A model generated the notes under the pieces. It was not told the origin of the DNA. It did not search any database and saw nothing but the letters and a program-made list of their open reading frames with translations. Of a stretch of 47,610 bases of DNA, positions 46,173-47,610 are shown one piece after another. Each line of letters starts with the position of its first letter. Within the stretch, counting starts at the first letter, position 1. The position numbers and the translations under genes are program-made. The DNA comes from Opitutales bacterium (GTDB taxonomy: Bacteria > Verrucomicrobiota > Verrucomicrobiia > Opitutales > T3Sed10-336): assembly GCA_022565335.1 (NCBI GenBank), contig JAIUMY010000014.1, positions 1 through 47,610 on the forward strand, given 5' to 3'.

Positions 46173-47227
46173 TCGAAATTAACTCCAGCATTAATGGCGG
46201 ATTGTTTGATCCAGTTAAAAGCATCGTTTTCTTCCCCCTTGGAGAAAGACTCCCCGATGTCTGAATGCGAAGTCGGCGTTCCGTCTTCATTACAGAACTC
46301 TTTTTCGTTTCCTCCAAAACGCATTGTTGGGAATAACCTTTCCTCGTTTGTGCTTACAGCATGACTGAAACTTTTTACATTTGAAGGTATGCTACCAGGT
46401 AATCGTGATCCCCGGCCAACAGTTCTTCCGGGCTCCGCGACCATACGCACTGCATCGAATAGCCCCAACCAATTAACCTCCACAGGACGATGCCTTTCAC
46501 CTCTTAAAAACCCAGTTCGACAGGTACACCCATCATCGTTGAGCAAATGCGCAACGCGAACAGCAGCCATTGCACCACGACTCCAGCCAGTAATATTTAT
46601 ATCAAAATCTTCGCAGGTTTCTAGTGCCTCACAGAAATCACGGCAAATTCGCCTTTTCACTCTATTTGCTAAGCGAATTGTGTCACGGCCATGCGCTGCC
46701 CTAATTGGAGATTTTACTCCAACGCGAAACCCTGGCCCTCGGAAGTATTCTGCATAAGGCTCATTTACTTGATCATACATTACCGAGGGATTCGCTCCAT
46801 CGGACTGTCGCTCCCAAGTGCCGCCAATTGCATAAAATACAAGCCCCGGAAAATCCCACCGATTCACCCCATCATTCCCCACGAACCCATACCGGTTTAA
46901 ACCACCCCGTTCCCCGATCGGATCCCGGTTCAGCCAGCGCCCCGTCTCCGGATCCATATTTCTGAAGCCGTAATAGAATATCTCAAGGAGCAACTCTTTC
47001 TCCGGACAAATACCTTCAGCCTCATCATAGAGGAGGGATATCGATAGAAAACCCATTTGGGGGTGCGTTCGAGTGACGCAATTGACTCCTATAGAATGGA
47101 TTGTCGGTATGATATGGAGTCCCTCTTCATTGTATCGTATCAACAGATAAGGGAACCCCCAAAAGCCTATGGCCCCACTTTTGGCCCGGTCACTTATGCG
47201 GCGAATTGGGGTGATTTCCCGCAACAA
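46169..47227 (-). CDS. Orphan RHS tail with DUF2235/Tle1-like lipase domain
   Basis: A 352-residue protein in three parts. Residues 1-83 match nothing. Residues 84-129 are the end of an RHS core ([19 protein letters not shown], then [19 protein letters not shown]), with the usual DPxGL cleavage site changed to DFPGL. From residue 130 comes a hydrolase with the DUF2235 order of motifs: GGTWER, the nucleophile elbow GWSRGA (Ser216), WLGLFDAV (Asp258), [18 protein letters not shown], and SHSDIGESF (His321). These resemble the type VI phospholipase Tle1. No long RHS protein is attached, so this is an orphan or truncated toxin cassette. The start is uncertain. The lipoprotein gene overlaps its stop. 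Confidence 0.8.
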   Translation of the reverse strand: MLREITPIRRISDRAKSGAIGFWGFPYLLIRYNEEGLHIIPTIHSIGVNCVTRTHPQMGFLSISLLYDEAEGICPEKELLLEIFYYGFRNMDPETGRWLNRDPIGERGGLNRYGFVGNDGVNRWDFPGLVFYAIGGTWERQSDGANPSVMYDQVNEPYAEYFRGPGFRVGVKSPIRAAHGRDTIRLANRVKRRICRDFCEALETCEDFDINITGWSRGAMAAVRVAHLLNDDGCTCRTGFLRGERHRPVEVNWLGLFDAVRMVAEPGRTVGRGSRLPGSIPSNVKSFSHAVSTNEERLFPTMRFGGNEKEFCNEDGTPTSHSDIGESFSKGEENDAFNWIKQSAINAGVNFE

Positions 47228-47302
47228 TTCCCCCCAAACTCAGTGGACAATAAAGGAACAAAGAAGGGAATTTTGCGATGAAGAGTTCATCGAGGAGAGG
47301 AA

Positions 47303-47610
47303 TTACTCCCCGAATACTTCTTCGAGAGTCTTCGCGTCGAGGATTCGTTCTCCCCAACGTTCAAGCTCCTCGCTTCCCGCGTGGTTAAGTTTTTCCTGGG
47401 ATACGTAGTCCAGTTCGCCAAATTTCCGGGCGATCAACCGCTGTAGAATCATGCGCTCGCCTTCCTGGCGTCCCTCTTGGCGTCCTTCCTGGCGTCCCTC
47501 CTGTCTGAGTTGATCTGCGATACTCATGGCTTCTTCTTTTAAATGAGTTGATGTTACTTCATTTATGATAGTGTAGAGGGATTCCCGGTCAAGGGTATTC
47601 CCCGCTTCAG
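47303..47610 (-). CDS. Rpn family nuclease/transposase-like protein, C-terminal part
   Basis: The gene runs in from beyond the right edge; only its last 102 codons are here. The frame stays open from 47610 through ESLYTIINEVTSTHLKEEAM into MSIADQLRQEGRQEGRQEG, then LIARKFGELDYVSQEKL, ending ILDAKTLEEVFGE. This is the typical tail of Rpn (PD-(D/E)XK, transposase_31) proteins, with RQEG repeats before a short helical domain. The ATG at 47527 is an internal methionine, not the start. The nuclease domain would be outside the window. It lies 75 bases upstream of the RHS-lipase gene on the same strand. Confidence 0.8.
   Translation of the reverse strand, partial: EAGNTLDRESLYTIINEVTSTHLKEEAMSIADQLRQEGRQEGRQEGRQEGERMILQRLIARKFGELDYVSQEKLNHAGSEELERWGERILDAKTLEEVFGE
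47468..47503 (-). repeat. Three 12-base tandem repeats coding for QEGR
   Basis: Three adjacent 12-base units (47492-47503, 47480-47491 and 47468-47479) differ at one or two third positions, and a fourth, weaker unit follows at 47456-47467. Each codes for QEGR. The silent differences make slippage less easy than in a perfect repeat. Confidence 0.8.

Noticed and set aside
47456-47503. Tandem 12-base repeats considered as a CRISPR-like array
   Set aside because: There are no spacers, and the units are codons for QEGR in an Rpn-type tail.

Overview
The window reads as chromosomal DNA of a free-living Gram-negative bacterium, most likely of the PVC group and probably Verrucomicrobiota (Opitutales-like). 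That placement is inferred from gene content: a SecA of 997 residues with extra sequence in its middle region, an ECF sigma operon carrying an HtrA-like protein, DUF2339, DUF3592 and RHS-tail proteins, and a REP-associated (RAYT) transposase with its own palindromic repeats. No rRNA or taxonomic marker is present to confirm it. Most genes lie on the minus strand in tight operons.

Left part (1-13,100). The end of a probable dnaX, ybaB and recR run rightward. Facing them are a minus-strand fumarase gene and a three-gene set made of a ketosynthase, an acyl carrier protein and a phytoene-desaturase-like flavoprotein. An ECF sigma factor, a probable membrane anti-sigma protein and an HtrA/PDZ protein that has lost all three catalytic residues follow. 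A glycosyltransferase, a K+-dependent ion-pumping pyrophosphatase and an unknown protein complete this part.

Middle (13,100-31,800). A DnaE2-type polymerase with a histidine-less PHP domain neighbours a RAYT transposase flanked by copies of a palindromic element; further copies lie near 8.7 kb and 31.4 kb. Next is a biosynthetic operon, serA-plsY-hom-lysC-thrC, then DUF2339 and DUF423 membrane proteins, an adenosine-deaminase-family enzyme, a 49-residue membrane protein, a DUF3592 protein with a secreted partner, and a Dabb protein.

Right part (31,800-42,340). After a cluster of small hairpins come an AlgI/AlgX-type O-acetylation pair and a run of minus-strand genes secA-purN-msrB-flavoprotein-MFS. 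A tRNA-Arg(ACG) with a strong terminator closes the core block.

Accessory end (42,340-47,610). Downstream of the tRNA are gene relics, two transporters, and a compact toxin-immunity-like module: an orphan RHS tail fused to a DUF2235/Tle1-like lipase domain whose stop overlaps the start of a small lipoprotein gene. A partial Rpn-family nuclease gene runs off the right edge. This module and the RAYT-linked palindromic element are the least ordinary parts of the window.
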